Shown here piece after piece: positions 46,119-59,097 of a stretch of 64,000 nucleotides of DNA. Position 1 is the first letter of the stretch. Each line of letters starts with the position of its first letter. Under the pieces are notes generated by a model that worked only from the letters and a program-made list of their open reading frames with translations, had not been told where the DNA came from and searched no databases. The stretch spans positions 83,605,501-83,669,500 of the forward strand of contig CM027378.1 of NCBI GenBank assembly GCA_015680905.1, read 5' to 3'. The translations under genes were made by a program, and so were the position numbers. The DNA is from Coptis chinensis (taxonomy: Eukaryota > Streptophyta > Magnoliopsida > Ranunculales > Ranunculaceae).

Positions 46119-49100
46119 TGTCACACCCCGAATTTCGACAGAATTCGGAAAAACATTATTTGTTCCCGACTCTTCGATCTCCGAGTTGTGACGCACTCTC
46201 CACTTCCAAAAATCCATAAACAGTTTAAATATGCGGATAATTAAAAACCCATAAAAATTTTAACTTAAACAAAAGTCCTCTTCATTACAAAAATTAACAA
46301 ATGAAAATACAAATAACCTTATCTCAACTGAAAATCTATATCACCTCAAAGGAAAACAAAGCCTATCTTGAAATGCGACGCTAACGCAAACTACCAGCAG
46401 CAACCATTCTTCTTAAACACTAAACCTGTCAAGACTTATCAACTATGTTCATTTAATGAACACATCCGATAAGCAAACATGCAAATCGGGTCAGCATTAT
46501 AAAAATGCTGGTGTGAGTAGCCCTAAAATACAACATATAATTATACATATATATACACAATCCATAAGGCCGTTAGTTCCTTCCCCGAGGCGCCTTAACT
46601 CCCAACAAATAGTACGACATTCTTAACTACAATAGGTAAGGCAGGTAGTTTCTCCATTGAGGCGCCTTAACTTCCAACAACTAATACAACATACCATACG
46701 CATAATAAAAAGGCATTTAGTTCGTCGATCCACGAGGCGCCTTAGGTTCTAACTAAACTACTAACCAGCCAAACATATACAATCATCTATCTAAAGATAT
46801 GTCATTAACCAACATATTACCATAATTATATTAATTAAGGCTTTCTTTGTGTGTCCCTAAAATTCACGTCGTATCTATGTCTTATCTAGTTTCCCTGGCT
46901 ACCACAATCGCTTCCCAACGCCGAACATGTATATCCACATGCCTCCCCTTACATAATGAACCACTCCGTGCGTAACTACCTCGGCGGGATGTCAAGACAC
47001 CGTAACCCTCACACGGAAGCCATTATGTAAGTACTGCCACTATTCGGCATAAAATATCGCGCGTTTCGTTCTATTTTGCAAACGGAATAATCAAGCCACC
47101 ATTTGGCTACGATTGCCCAACACATGGGTCAATCAACATCTTATATATACACCCTACACAAGGGCCAATCATATCAAATACGCCCACACATGGCAAATCA
47201 CATGAGTTGTGGTAGTCAGGTTCTAGGATTTTCGTTACGTAATTTATTCAGGTGTCATACATTTATTACTCATAATCATTCCACTATATCACGTGCAGGT
47301 CAATTACCTTATTGCACTAAGCCACAATATTTAGAAATATCTCAATTATATCTCATAACCACTTTCATTCTTTCACGTGCCAATATATTATTGCACTACG
47401 CCACACTCCCGTGGAAAATATCCACAAATACTCTACTACCTTCTAGTAGCATCTCACAGATAAAATAATGGAGTGTTTATATATTTATTCCTCCAAGACT
47501 ATTGCATTTAATATATATATCCCAACATATTATATAATGTCACAATATCAACATCAAATCTTAATTAGATAATGACCACCAAATTTATACAAGCTTCCAC
47601 AGCATTTTAGCATTTGATTTGTCCATACAATTTACAACATAAAATGTAGCACAATTAAAAAATCCACAAATCCCAAAGCCCAATATATATATGTTTTACA
47701 CACTACTCACGTCAAATCTTAATTAGATAATGACAAACAATGTTATATAATTTTCGACAAAATTTTATTACTATATTTGTCCATATTCTTAAATATGTGA
47801 AAAATGGAAAAAGTCAACATTCCACAGTCAATGGTCAACGGTCAAAGTCAACGGTCAAAGTCAATGGTCAAAGTCAACGCATCATGGTCGAAGTCAAACT
47901 GTCGTCATATGTTCAACAGGTGCGTGGTCATAGCCATGGTTCATGGCTAAGGTCAAGGTGCATGGCTCATGGGCTCATGACCAAGGTAATGGTTCAGACC
48001 CAACTGGCCAAGCCCAAACCTAAAAACCCGGCCCCAAAAGTTTAAACATTTAAAGACCCAATTAGATATATTTTAAGTTATATGGACCGGCTCCAAAACA
48101 AACTTGAAACTGGTCCAAAGAAAAGCAATTAGTTTTAGCCCAAACAACTTAAAACAAAATCGGGCCCAATCAAAACAAATGAAACTGGCTCATAGAACTT
48201 AATCTAGAACTGGCCCAAAACTTTAAATTTGGGTCGGCCCAAAGAAATAAAAGAATATTGGCCCACAGACTAAACCCAACAGAGAAACTGGCCCAACACT
48301 AATAAATAGAATCGGCCCAAACTCAACTAACTTAATTCCGGTCCAACTAACAAACCTAAAGGCTTTGGCCCAAGGCCCAAAGCCCAAATCGGTCATCTTC
48401 TCCATCAGTTCTCTCCTCCACCACTAGCCACCAAATCGCGCCGGCCACCCACTCTCCTCTTCATCATATCGGTTTCAATCCCCATAAAAAACCAAACAAC
48501 ATTAATGAAAACAAAAAACCCAAATCATTCAATCCCTATACTTCTTCAAAACTAGATCTATAAATTTTCGCCGCCATTAAAGCTTCTTCAAGCTTCAATC
48601 ATACCTCTTTCCAGCACCCATTCAACCATCAATACCCAAACCTCAACCCCTTTCTACCCCAATCTTCAATCAATACAAAAAACACAACAATCCCAGTTCC
48701 CATACTTTTACTGGCGATTCTCTGGCCGCCATTAACAAGTATTGGGAGCTTCCAACAGCCCAATAAACCAACAGTCGCGCCCCATCACCAACAATCAATT
48801 CTCAACCAACATCGAGACAACTTCCAATTGAAATTGTATCGACCCTTCCTCCACAGCTACCTCCCGCTGCTCAAGTCCGGCCACCAGCCACCACTGAAAG
48901 CATTCGTCCTTATCTTTGTTTTGGATATATATCAAGAAAAACGAATTTTCAATAGCTTTCATGGACTAAATCATTCAAGTTCCCTTTAAATGCAGACTTC
49001 AGGGTTACATGCTTACATTCGGTTTTACCAAGGCCTGACTTGAGTAAGCATTGATTCCTAAATCAATTTGTAAGTGAAAACCTTAAATCTTGAGCTCACA

Positions 49101-49546
49101 CCACATTACAGAGTTAGTTTTCAGCAAGTAACACAGTTCGACAGTTAAATATCAAATTTCAGAGTTTTAAGTTTTAACAACACGACATATTTCAACAGAA
49201 AAGAAATCGACAGTAACAAGGATTTTATAAAATAAAAATCCATAAAATATCTACTCACCTGTATTAAAACTCAACTCGACGAATCCCTCCTCGTCCGAAT
49301 TGTCGCGCTCCACCCTTCAGCAAACGAGTTTCTAGCTCTGCCTCCATTTTTATTATTTTATTTTTCTTAGAACCCTATTCTCCAGAACAATACGAATATA
49401 TACTTGGGTTTGAAACCCAAGCCCAACACAGACTCGGGCTCAGAAACTAGGCCCGCGTATCCCAAATCCAATCCAACCAATTTTTAAATAAATAATTTAA
49501 TTAATTAATAAATAGAAAAATACGTATTTTAAATATGGGCGTTACA
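46119..49546. repeat. Probable solo LTR (3,428 bp) of a Ty3/gypsy element
   Basis: It starts TGTCACACCCCGAATTTCG and ends GGGCGTTACA, the TGT...ACA form common in Tekay/Del chromovirus LTRs. It splits the Harbinger element between its left end and ORF1. No gag or pol text lies inside; open stretches such as 47103-47468 carry no motif. Flanks gcgt and gtgt agree in three of four bases, so a target duplication is possible but not proven. Family assignment is from the end sequences only. Confidence 0.6.
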
Positions 49547-49707
49547 GTGTGCTCTCAATTACAACAACGGGCAAAAAATGGCCAAAAACGGCTATATCTT
49601 TCTAACCCTATAAATTGAAACACTCACCCCATATTTTTACACTCACTTCTTTTCTCTACTCTCTACTCTTTATTCTCTACTCTTTACTCTCTATTCTTAA
49701 AACAACA

Positions 49708-50749
49708 ATGAGTCAAGAACCAAAATCAAAATCAAGAGGGACTTCATGGATACAAGAAGAAGATGTTGCTCTCACCATTAGTTGGCTACAAGTTAGTCAA
49801 GATGGTGTAGTAGGAAATGAGCAAAAGTCGAACGATTTTTGGGCTAGAATTCTAAATGCATTTCATGCAAATTTAGGAAGAATGACCGAACGCAACTTGA
49901 CGGGTATGAAACACCGTTGGTCTACTATTCAAGCTAATATCAACAAGTTTCATGTTATTCTTTCTAAAATTCAAGGATCTCCTCCAAGTGGCTATAATGA
50001 CAATATGATGGTATGTATTTACTTTTTATTTGTTATTTTGATTAACAAATACATTTTTCAATTCTAATTTAGTTTTTGCTTAATTGGTAGGTTGAGAAAG
50101 CAATAAGTGCATATGCGATGCATAATGGGGTTTGGAAGTGGATGCAATGCTATAATATGGTGAAAGACTCACCCAAATGGAAGAGGCTACAGTTGAGAAA
50201 TGATTTGCATCCCACCAAAAAGTCGAAGTCAAACAGTGGGGAAGGAGGTTCATTAATTCCAATATCAACTGCGACAACTGAATCAATGGATTATGATCCA
50301 CACCAAGTTCATGGGCTTGAGGATAGACCTCTTGGAAAGAAAGAAGACAAAAAAAGAAGGCAAAAAGAGAAAGAAGAAGGTGATTCTAAAGTGGAGGAAT
50401 CCGCTAAGAAACTTGATGCTTTTCTGATGGAATTTTCTAAAACCACCAAAGAAGGCTATGAATTGGAAGTTCAAAGACAGTTGAAGAAAGATGAGATGGA
50501 ATTCGAAAAACTTCAATTGAAGAAAAGTTCGATGGATTGGAAGCTTCAAATCCAAAAAGAAAAACTTTAATTGAAGAAAGATGTGCTCCGAGTTCGAGAA
50601 GATGAAAATGATGCGAAAATATGAGGAATGAAATTAGAAGGATTACCCGAAGACGAGCGTGAAATTTGGCAACTCAAAAGGGCAAAATTTTTACAAAAAA
50701 TGAAGAATCGACTTGGCAATATCACTGGTAGTAGTCAAAGTAGTACATA
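49708..50749 (+). pseudogene. Harbinger ORF1 (Myb/trihelix-like DNA-binding protein), truncated by stops
   Basis: Exon 1 (49708-50010, ATG start MSQEPKSKSRGTSW) has WIQEEDVALTISWLQVSQDG and LTGMKHRWSTIQANINKFH, the Myb/SANT-like domain of plant PIF/Harbinger ORF1 proteins. The donor is GTATGT and the acceptor ggtag; exon 2 from 50091 stays in frame (AISAYAMHNGVWKWMQCYNM) and continues with a Lys/Glu-rich coiled coil. A TAA at 50568-50570 and a TGA near 50623 interrupt it; the original end is probably the TAG near 50747 (RLGNITGSSQSST). The protein is needed with the transposase for transposition. The start was chosen because the upstream ATG at 49615 lacks family similarity. Confidence 0.8.
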
Positions 50750-51109
50750 GTATAAATTTGAGTTTATATATCTTTTAATTTGAGTTTGTATGTTTTTTAA
50801 TTTGAGTATTTTAATTTGTCTTTTAATTTATGTCTTTTAATTAATGACGTACTTTAATTTAAGTTTGTATTTTAATTTTAATTAGAATGTACTTTAATTG
50901 AATATTTTCTTTTAATTTAAAGTTGATACTTTTTATCATTCTAAAAAAAATTTGTATTTTCAAAATTCTCATATACAGAAATCCTTTCATAAAACCACAA
51001 ATACATAGAAATAAACTTGGAACACAAATACATAGAAATTGAAATGATAAATAAACACAAAGTCTAAATGAAGTGCAAATAAAAATAGAAATCAAGTCCG
51101 CCCACGCCT

Positions 51110-52442
51110 ACTCCACAAATGCTCGACCAAGTCATTCTTCAATCTATCATGAACAACTTTTGAACGAACCCTCTCGACGCCCAGGATCTTAACGAGATAG
51201 AACAAAGTGGCGTTCATCTTCAGGAGCACCTTCTCTACTTGGTATTTCCAAATCAGGAATATACTGCGGGATATCCGTTTCGCGTTCATCTTCCACAATC
51301 ATATTTGTAAAATAATGCAAGCCCTCATAACAGTATCCATGTTCTTCAAATACCATAACCTGCACGAATTCGCTAAAATAGCCCAACGCGACTGTAATAT
51401 ACCAAACGCCCGCTCTATGTCTTTTCTAGCAGCTTCTTGCTTCTTTGCAAAATGTTTGTCTTGTGTAATAGTCGGTTTAGCAATCGTTAAAATCAAGGTG
51501 GCATAATTAGGATAAATACCGTCAGCCAAGTAATAGCCCATATCATAATGATGGTCATTCACAGTGTAGTTACGAGGAATAGCTTCATCATTGACTATAT
51601 CATCAAATATTGGTGAGCGGTCAAGCACATTAAGATCATTGTGAGAACCCGCCATTCCAAAAAAAGCATGCCAAATCCATGCGTCCACGATCGGGCATTT
51701 GCCTCCAAAATCTTTGTTGGTTTATGCTTATGGCGGTGTGAGACCCTTGCCACGCGGATGGGCAATTCTTCCATTGCCAGTGCATGCAATCAATGCTTCC
51801 TAGCATTCCAGGCCATCCGCGTTCCTCAGACTCTTTAAGCAAACGTTGAATATCTGCAGCATTTGGTTTGCGCAAGTATTCACCTCCAAAAATTCTAATA
51901 ATTCCATCACAGAAATAGCGCATGCATTCATGAACAGTTGGCTCAACAACATGTAACATATCATCTACTAGATCAGCGGTAGTCCCATAAGCAAACATTC
52001 GTATAGCAGCAATTACTTTTATTTTTGGGTTAATCTCAAACTTATCCGCACAATTAACTTTTTGTTGAAAATATGGTACATTATGATTAAGATGATTGAA
52101 AATATAAGTAAATAATGACTGACCCATACGAAATTGGCGTCGAAAGTCGTGGTCACGAAATATAGGATTTGCGCCGAAGTAGTTAGCGTTTACACGAGCC
52201 AGTGTTGCCTCGTACTGACGAGGTTTATATTTTCTTCCTTTCTTCGAACCACCATGTGGTCTATAAGAAGACTCCGCTTCTTGCTGACGCAATAAACTCA
52301 GACGATGTCGAACCAAAGGTAGAGCAATAGCCACTAATTTACGAGTTTTAACTGCAGTGTTAACATTTGAAGAGCTCAAGCTCGAACTCGAGCTCGATGA
52401 AGAATCAGAGGAAGATGAATGATCCATTGAAAAAACCTTCAA
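51110..52442 (-). pseudogene. PIF/Harbinger DDE transposase, frameshifted
   Basis: Minus strand. The first frame starts in a Ser-rich region (MDHSSSSDSSSS) and includes GMLGSIDCMHWQWKNCPSAW, the first catalytic Asp. A frame change follows near 51730, then HKHKPTKILEA, then a third frame with DAWIWHAFFGMAGSHNDLNV (second Asp) and KDIERAFGILQSRWAIL (Glu). A one-base deletion near 51305 shifts the last part (NMIVEDERETDIPQYIPD). So all three DDE residues are recognisable, but at least three frameshifts stop expression. The family is the nuclease relative of HARBI1. Confidence 0.85.
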
Positions 52443-52550
52443 GAGTTTTGGTAGTTTTTTTTTTGGCTCAAGGAGATGAGTTTAGATGAGAGGGAACATG
52501 AAAAATGAAGAGAACATCGCAAAAACGAGAGTTAAATGGTTATAGCATGC

Positions 52551-52675
52551 GGTTTCTGGAAAACCGCGTGGTTTTGGCAAAACCGCGTGGGCTTGGACCT
52601 GTAAGATGGGCTTCTATGGAGCAGTTTTGACAAAACCACGTGAGCTATATGGCACGGTTTTGGCGAAACCGCATA
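52551..52675. repeat. Harbinger right subterminal palindromes
   Basis: Several copies of ggttttggcaaaaccgcg and variants, matching the left subterminal copies. Confidence 0.6.
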
Positions 52676-52792
52676 ATTACTTGGTGTTTTTTTGATGTTG
52701 TTCCTAAAATTGCTTGGTGTTTTTTTAGTTTGGTTTTTTTTTTTGTTCAAAATTTTAGTATTTTTTTGGTTGCTCTGCTAAAGATGCTGTTG

Positions 52793-54590
52793 GTATTTTC
52801 ATGCCTTATATTTGAAAGTTTATTCCATAATATGCAAACACGCACGTTTATTTTAAAATTTGAGTTTGCCTTAAAAGCATTCATCGGTAATTTCAGCAAT
52901 TTTCATCCAAGTACGGTGAGCTAAGGACAAAACATAAAAGAGAAAAAATGGCTGCCTAAAGATTGGAACTGACGCACTGAATGACAGAATGGTTGTACGT
53001 CCCGGCAACCAATACGGACTCCTCTCTACTAATCTAAACTATTTTAAAATCTGCGACTCTCGTCTACTGCAACACTAATCTACAGTCCCACAACAGTGAT
53101 AATTTTTTTTTTTTAATGTATCTCTAAATCTTTTAGTTTTGTTTTGACTATTTTACCCCTATTTTTTAGTAGATATTGACCATATTATCTTTCTATGTTT
53201 TAAGCAAAACACACAATTTGTGTGCATCAATCTAGTACGATATAAAATTGACATCCATTATTTTTAAGAGCATGTCTTCAGTGCGCGAGATGTATAGTGC
53301 GCAGGTAATGTGGGCCTTTGGATCAGTACTTTTGCCATGCAATACACACGCACCCCTTAGTATGAGTGGCCCAGATTTAATAGCATACCATACGACCTGC
53401 GCACCATAGATTTAGCCTATTTTTAAAACCATATAAAACGTATCTCGAGAAAATACCTCTCAACAACCAATGTTTTGTCTAAATACATCTCGAGGGAATG
53501 ACTCTCAACAACCATTCGATAGTGGTAGCTAGAAACAATCTAAACCATTATTTTCTTTACCTAAATGTTATTTTGTCTTTTAGTGTCAGGAATAAGCATC
53601 CAGATATAGTAGTAAAATTAGAGTGATTTTGGACACACTCATAAAAACACTTCATCCCACACTTCATAACTAACTAATTTTTTTGTCATATCCCAATAAC
53701 CACTTTAATTCAATACCATTTCCCAAATTAATTTAAAATATTTTCAATAGAAGCAAAAAAAACACACACACATGACTTTTTTTTCAGCAATTTTTTTCTT
53801 CCCCCCTCTATTTTCGGCAAGGAAAAAAATTCTCTTAGGCAAACCTCAAGTTTTTAAAGTTGTGGGAAGTACATGAGTGTACATGTAATAGCAAGTTCAT
53901 GCATTTAACTAGTTTGCAACAAACGTGTGATTCAATTTTTTTTCCCCAATAATTAAGTAATGTGTGAATTGATCGATTTGAGCAATATATATGTTTGTTT
54001 TTCAATAAAAAAAAACCCATGATCTGCAGCATTTTGAGCATCATCGATCATCCTATCAGACCTAGGCACTGATATAATCTTGATTTTGAACTAAGCGAGG
54101 TCCAGCTTTGTAATTAATGTGAATAGATATTTTAGACTATTAAAATCTATCTAATAAAAAGGGATGGTGTAGGGCCCGCAAAGCCCGATCCGGCGGCTAC
54201 AATTGTATTTCACAAGTTGTGACATAGTAGTATGTAGTGCTGTTAGGGCGTATGCTGCTTTACTAAAATAGGTGACAGTCCGTCGAATCTTAATCTTCTC
54301 TCCTCAAACCTAAAACATCATTTCGCTATCCCCCTTTCCTCTCCCCCGCCGCTCCAAAGCTAGAGAACTCTCTAGACACAAGGTTCGATCGACCCTTATT
54401 TTGTTAGTCATTTTTTTCACGTTGAATTCTTAAACCAATCACTTTGATTAATTTTTGTATTTTGTATATTTTTTTTTTCTTTTTTTAGGTTATTTTCTCT
54501 TTGGAGCTTCGGATGGAGTAATTTGGGGTCGACACCCGTGTGATCTAATTTCATTGCTTTATCTTCCACTCTTCTTCGCTGCCTCCCCAA
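52793..54590. other. Spacer, with a candidate 5' exon of the RPL38 copy at its right end
   Basis: No gene seen up to about 54290. A gc-rich patch at 53272-53420 starts agagcatgtcttcagtgcgc and may be a MITE-like repeat. 54290-54595 is C/T-rich (ccccctttcctctcccccgc) and ends ccaaacag with donor gtaaca, consistent with a 5' leader exon. Confidence 0.35.
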
Positions 54591-56094
54591 ACAGGTAACA
54601 TTTCTTCTCTTATAACTCAATCTCTTTGATTTTCCATTTCCCCCTTGATCTATATTTAACCACTCAATCTCTTTGTAAGATCTATTTAATTACTTTGTTT
54701 TTTTTTTTTTTTTTTTTTTTTCATGGAGATGGAGTATTCGTAGGGTCTTCTCATATCCAACATGATTCAGCGTCCTTAATTAACTTAGGTATCTACTTTT
54801 CAATCTCAATTTTACTTTTGTTTTTAAAATGCACCTTTCGATCAATCTCGGTTTTACTTTTGTTTTTAAAATGTACCTGTGATTTATGAACTTTTGAAGT
54901 ATTTGTTGTTTCATGCCTAACATTTAATTGATATTTTTGTTAATGTGGTTCCTGAGTTGTGATTTTATTTATTTTTTGGAAATGAATATCCCCCCGTTTC
55001 GTTGCTTGGAGCTCATCAAATTAACTTTGTATTCATTGGATACTTTCTGAGCTTTTCACTCCCCTATTGTATTCGTTGGATACTTTCTGAGCTTTATGTA
55101 TGCCTATGATTGACAAATGAATGGTACTGAGCAAGCAAAGATGCTCAAGTGCATACCTGACATGCTAACTTTGCTGATGTATGTATATCTTTTAAAGGAT
55201 TCTTTTGTTAATCAAACTTACTTTGAATGCTGGTAGACATTTTTGTCATTTATTTATACAGGGTTTATTGGTCTACAACAAAAAATTGGAGAAAATGGTT
55301 CTTATACCTAAATATTGATCTTGAGGTGTACACTAATTTATTTTATTGTTATTTTTATTTAGAGGAGGCACCACATTTAGTGGGTTCTCAGTTGTGACTG
55401 TTTTTTAATTTGAAATTTAAATAAAATTTTGTCTAGAAGGGCATGTCTCATCTATAATCCATGATCACTCAAGCTCACCACTAACAAGTAGAAAACCCTC
55501 TTATACTATAAATTTTACTCCAATTGATATCGGTTTCTTTGTATACACAGGAGTGGTAGCATATCGAGAGGTTTTAGAGGAGAATTCAGACACTTGGAAT
55601 TAGTTTCGGGTTTATGTGAAGCTTCTCCTATTATGGCGAATCGATTTATTGTAAGTTTATGTCGCCCATTTTATTACTTTCATAACTACATGTTTTTTCC
55701 ATGCTGATAATAGCAACATGTCTATGCCAATGTAGTCATTTGGTTTTAATCAACTGTTGAACACACTTTGATATGACCATAACATTATCATCCACATCCA
55801 ATATGTACGACTTTAATTTATTGCATTTGCTGATAATGCTCAAAAGTGCTATAATATTGTTCACTATTATTAAATTAATCAACTTTAGATTCTCAGTTGT
55901 AATTTGCACTATATTTGATTACTTTCATGTGCTTTATTCGGTTCACATGCAACTCAGTGTAGTAACTTCTAGCATACATGGTGTATGAACTTATTCGGCT
56001 CATTTTGCTGATAATGGCTTTTATATAATTTTCAGAATGATTTTTTGGCTTCTAAATGATAGGTTGAACTTAATGAAGTTCACATTTGAAAACA

Positions 56095-56290
56095 CAAACG
56101 TCCTCGGGGTACAATAATCACTCAAGATACTGCTATCTACAGGTTGTGTCAAAGGAATATTTCGGCCTTTGATCATGAGGCCCTAAATGAATTCCTAAAC
56201 CAGCTGATGTAAAGAGTGTTGATCAAGGTGCCAAAGCTATGAGGGAGGCTCAAACCTACTGTAGAGCTTCCTATAAAGCACTGGTGGTAA
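56095..56290 (+). other. Coding-like fragment of unknown family
   Basis: One frame reads RPRGTIITQDTAIYRLCQRN then ISAFDHEALNEFLNQLM. After a 1-2 base shift the text continues GAKAMREAQTYCRASYKALV, ending at a possible donor GTAAGT (56289). The composition and splice site suggest an old exon. I do not recognise the protein. It may be part of the same locus as the RPL38 copy or a separate remnant. Confidence 0.35.
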
Positions 56291-57117
56291 GTAACAAGTG
56301 GAAATACTTCCAATTAAAATTTTCATTTGTGTATGTTATTATTGTTCTCTAATTGATGTCAATGGTGCGGGGCAAAGATGGCTAACATGAGTTGGTGACC
56401 CATGGCAACGTGGTGTCATGTTTGCAAAAAATTGAGCAAGTAAAATATTTGCATCCTCTTATGTCCATATATTGAAACAGGATTGAATACTTTGATAAAA
56501 ATATGAAACCATGGTTACATATAGGTTTAACAATACGCAGAAAACCGAACAATGTTGATAAGAGCCTATTATGAAGGAAACACAATCATCCATTCCCTCC
56601 AGCAGCGTTGACCATGGTGATGGCCTCAAATGATGTTTTCATTATTTTTTCAAGCATGTAAATATCAGTACAAAATGGTACTAATACATGGATAAGTTTT
56701 GTATTCATTTGGAAATGTCCATTATGTGTACTGTATATGTTGTCTAATTAGTCCAAGTATTGGATTTCAGAATATTTAGCTATTTTTTGAATTGAGAAAT
56801 TGATAAACTAAAGTTGAAATTACAGTTTTTCTTAAAATACTAGCTTCGTATGCGTCAGTTGAATTCGAGTTGGTTTTTCTTCTCCAATTTGTTCACATGT
56901 GACATGTTTATGATTGAGTTGGTAATTTTACGTGTCACTTTATATTCAAAAGATTGTGACAGGATCCAATTAGGGGGGTGGTTAAAGTTCAGGCTGCTTC
57001 TAGAGAGTTTGTGACAGGATCCAATTAGGGGGGGTGGTTAAAGTTTGACTTGTTATGAGTGGTACACTGATTTTCTTGTAAATGGAAAGCTTGATTAGTA
57101 TAAATGTTTACACTCCA

Positions 57118-57122
<5 letters not shown>

Positions 57123-57184
<62 letters not shown>
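57123..57184. repeat. (TA)n microsatellite
   Basis: About 31 TA units in the stretch upstream of the RPL38 exon. Confidence 0.95.
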
Positions 57185-57189
<5 letters not shown>

Positions 57190-57314
57190 TATGTTAGTAG
57201 CCTTTCTTTGCAATTTCTTTTTTGTTCGTGTATGTGTGTGCCTTTCTTGCCAACCAGACAATGGGGAATGCAATCCTACAACATTCTAAATTCTGTGTTC
57301 TTCTGTTTGTGTAG

Positions 57315-57621
57315 CCAAAGCAAATTCACAAGATCAAGGATTTCCTTTTCACAACAAGAAGGAACGATGCACGATCTATCAAAATTAAGAGGAGCAAATA
57401 TGTGGTCAAGTTCAAGGTTCGTTGCTCCAAGTACCTTTACACTTTGTGTGTTTGACTTAGAGAAGGCTGATAAGTTGAAGCAGTCACTTCCACCAGGTTA
57501 CTATATAATCACTACTTTAGGCTATGAGAAATGATTGAAGTGCCCTTTTTATGTTACCGACTTACTGTTCTTATTTGTCGTTTTTATTATTATTGAAGGT
57601 TTGACTGTGCAAGATCTTTGA
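57315..57621 (+). pseudogene. RPL38: Ribosomal protein L38 (eL38) copy, two exons, 2-nt deletion
   Basis: Exon 57315-57496 follows acceptor tgtgtag and reads [20 protein letters not shown] then [18 protein letters not shown] two-base deletion near 57440 then shifts the frame; the remainder [18 protein letters not shown] is in another frame. The last exon (57599-57621, acceptor attgaag) gives LTVQDL and TGA, the standard end. The codon split at G/GT is that of the normal gene. eL38 is a large-subunit protein of about 69 residues and almost invariant; here E6K-type and D-to-Y-type changes add to the frameshift. Introns are kept, so it is a genomic duplicate and not a processed copy. The initiating ATG exon was not located. 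Confidence 0.85.
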
Positions 57622-57845
57622 GCAAAGAAATGGAATTTTGGGAACCTTCGTCATTAGGAAATTTTCCCTTTAGAGATTTCTGGTTTTTTTCATCGAGTGA
57701 CTGAAGTTTTGAATTCTCAGATGGTGGAATTTTCTTTATTTTTGGTACTTGAAACTTTTATGCTGCTAGGAATCAATATGTAGTTTGTTTATTTATGTTG
57801 TTTCTACTTTTCTCGATGGAGATTATGATATCCCAAGGTTCACTT

Positions 57846-57848
<3 letters not shown>

Positions 57849-57931
<83 letters not shown>
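57849..57931. repeat. (TA)n followed by (T)31
   Basis: About 26 TA units run directly into a T tract. Confidence 0.95.
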
Positions 57932-57932
<1 letters not shown>

Positions 57933-59070
57933 TTGCGGTGAATTTATGATTCCAGAAGTGACCATGTTTTCATCCAAATAATGAGGTTTTCCCCCGATAT
58001 GCCGCCTAAAGCATAATACTAGCATCGATGTGATTTCATAAGCTTTTACAGGACTTGAGCTTTTACAGGAGGCTTGTGAGTTGTGTCATGCCTAGAAGAA
58101 AACCAGGATACCAGACACTTTTTTTAAGTTTCTCCCACGTTGGTGGTGGATAGAAGTGTTTGGCTTCTGTTGCCACCGTATGTATGTGCAAGTAACTTTG
58201 GATTGTAATTGGAATTAACAACCAAAGCAGCAGCTGTAACATTGGTTGCACTAGACTAATTAATTAGCTAGGCTTTTGTTGTTTGTGATCTGATGACTTG
58301 GTACGTGTTTCATGAACAGTGGAGATCAAGTAATAATGGGAGTGAATGCATATGCATTTGAACTTGCTAAACCGGAATATGTAAACCTTCTTTGACAGTT
58401 TTCTGTTGTTGGAGCTATACATAATGGTAGTGAATGCACACACACTCTTGACATTTCTTTTTGTTTTGGTAGACTAGCTGGATACTAAACTAACAAATCC
58501 AATTGCTGTTTTTCCAGTATTGGCTGGTCACTGGTGCTTGTATTCAAAGTTATTCCAATCAGTTGATCCATAATGTTTTAGCTAAAATAAGAATAACCAT
58601 GTTAAGGTTAGTTAAAGGGGAATCTTGTTCACAAAGTTGTGGAGTAATACTTGCAAATAATTGATGGGAAAAGCTGAAAAATGATGTGTTCCATTTTCTT
58701 AATTTATAGTTTTGATCTTAGGAAGGCAAACACCAAAATGTATAACCAAAAAGGTATGTCTCACGTCAAAGCCTTCAAATCGCTTAAAAACATGATTTTA
58801 TAGGATTGCAAAGAGCATCCACAGTCCAGACTCCAAACAACGAGAATCAAACAGAATGTAAACGTATTATATATGAAACACCTAAACCAAAACATTTTAA
58901 TCAAAAAGCAATTGCATCTTATCTATTTGGAACTGATCACTCAAGTCACCTCTGCTTATTATTCTTTTTCTTCCGATAGTCAAGTTACCAGGTGATGTTT
59001 TGGTGTAAATATGTACATGGGCATGTAGAGGGACTAGGTAGCGTGTGCCGAAGGCGTGGTGAGTTGTTCA
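57932..59070. other. Spacer with no gene seen
   Basis: A duplicated gagcttttacagga motif lies at 58041-58070. The block gagcatccacagtccagact (58814) resembles one Tourist/Harbinger MITE end, but no partner end was found. Confidence 0.35.
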
Positions 59071-59097
59071 GTGCTGTACGGCACGGGCAAACCCTAG
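59071..59097 (+). mobile_element. Helitron-like 3' terminus
   Basis: Palindrome gtgctgtacggcac followed by gggcaaacCCTAG then T. Related to 19959-19985. The 5' end is not identified. Confidence 0.4.

Larger units (their letters stand above)
45833..52789. mobile_element. PIF/Harbinger DNA transposon with both genes, interrupted by a solo LTR
   Basis: Ends match as inverted repeats: agcatctttagcag at 45834-45847 and its complement at 52775-52788. The flanking triplets are tta (45830-45832) and ttg (52790-52792), close to the 3-bp TTA-type duplication of this superfamily. Inside are a Myb-like ORF1 (plus) and a DDE transposase (minus), the usual divergent pair. Both ends carry copies of the palindrome gcggttttgccaaaaccgc. 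Without the 3,428-bp LTR insertion the element is about 3.5 kb. Confidence 0.85.
54596..57314 (+). other. Intron-like stretch upstream of the RPL38 exon
   Basis: It contains a (T)23 run (about 54699-54721), a tandem 'tattcgttggatactttctgagctt' pair (about 55030-55095), and the 62-base (TA)n at 57123-57184. An exon-like piece near 55555-55650 (acceptor tatacacag, frame HLELVSGLCEASPIMANRFI) has no recognised family. Confidence 0.3.

Noticed and set aside
57082..57534. A 150-codon open frame ending in RPL38-like text
   Set aside because: Its first third is the translated (TA)n microsatellite (YIYIYI), and it joins the normal L38 frame only after the 2-nt deletion. It is not a real protein.
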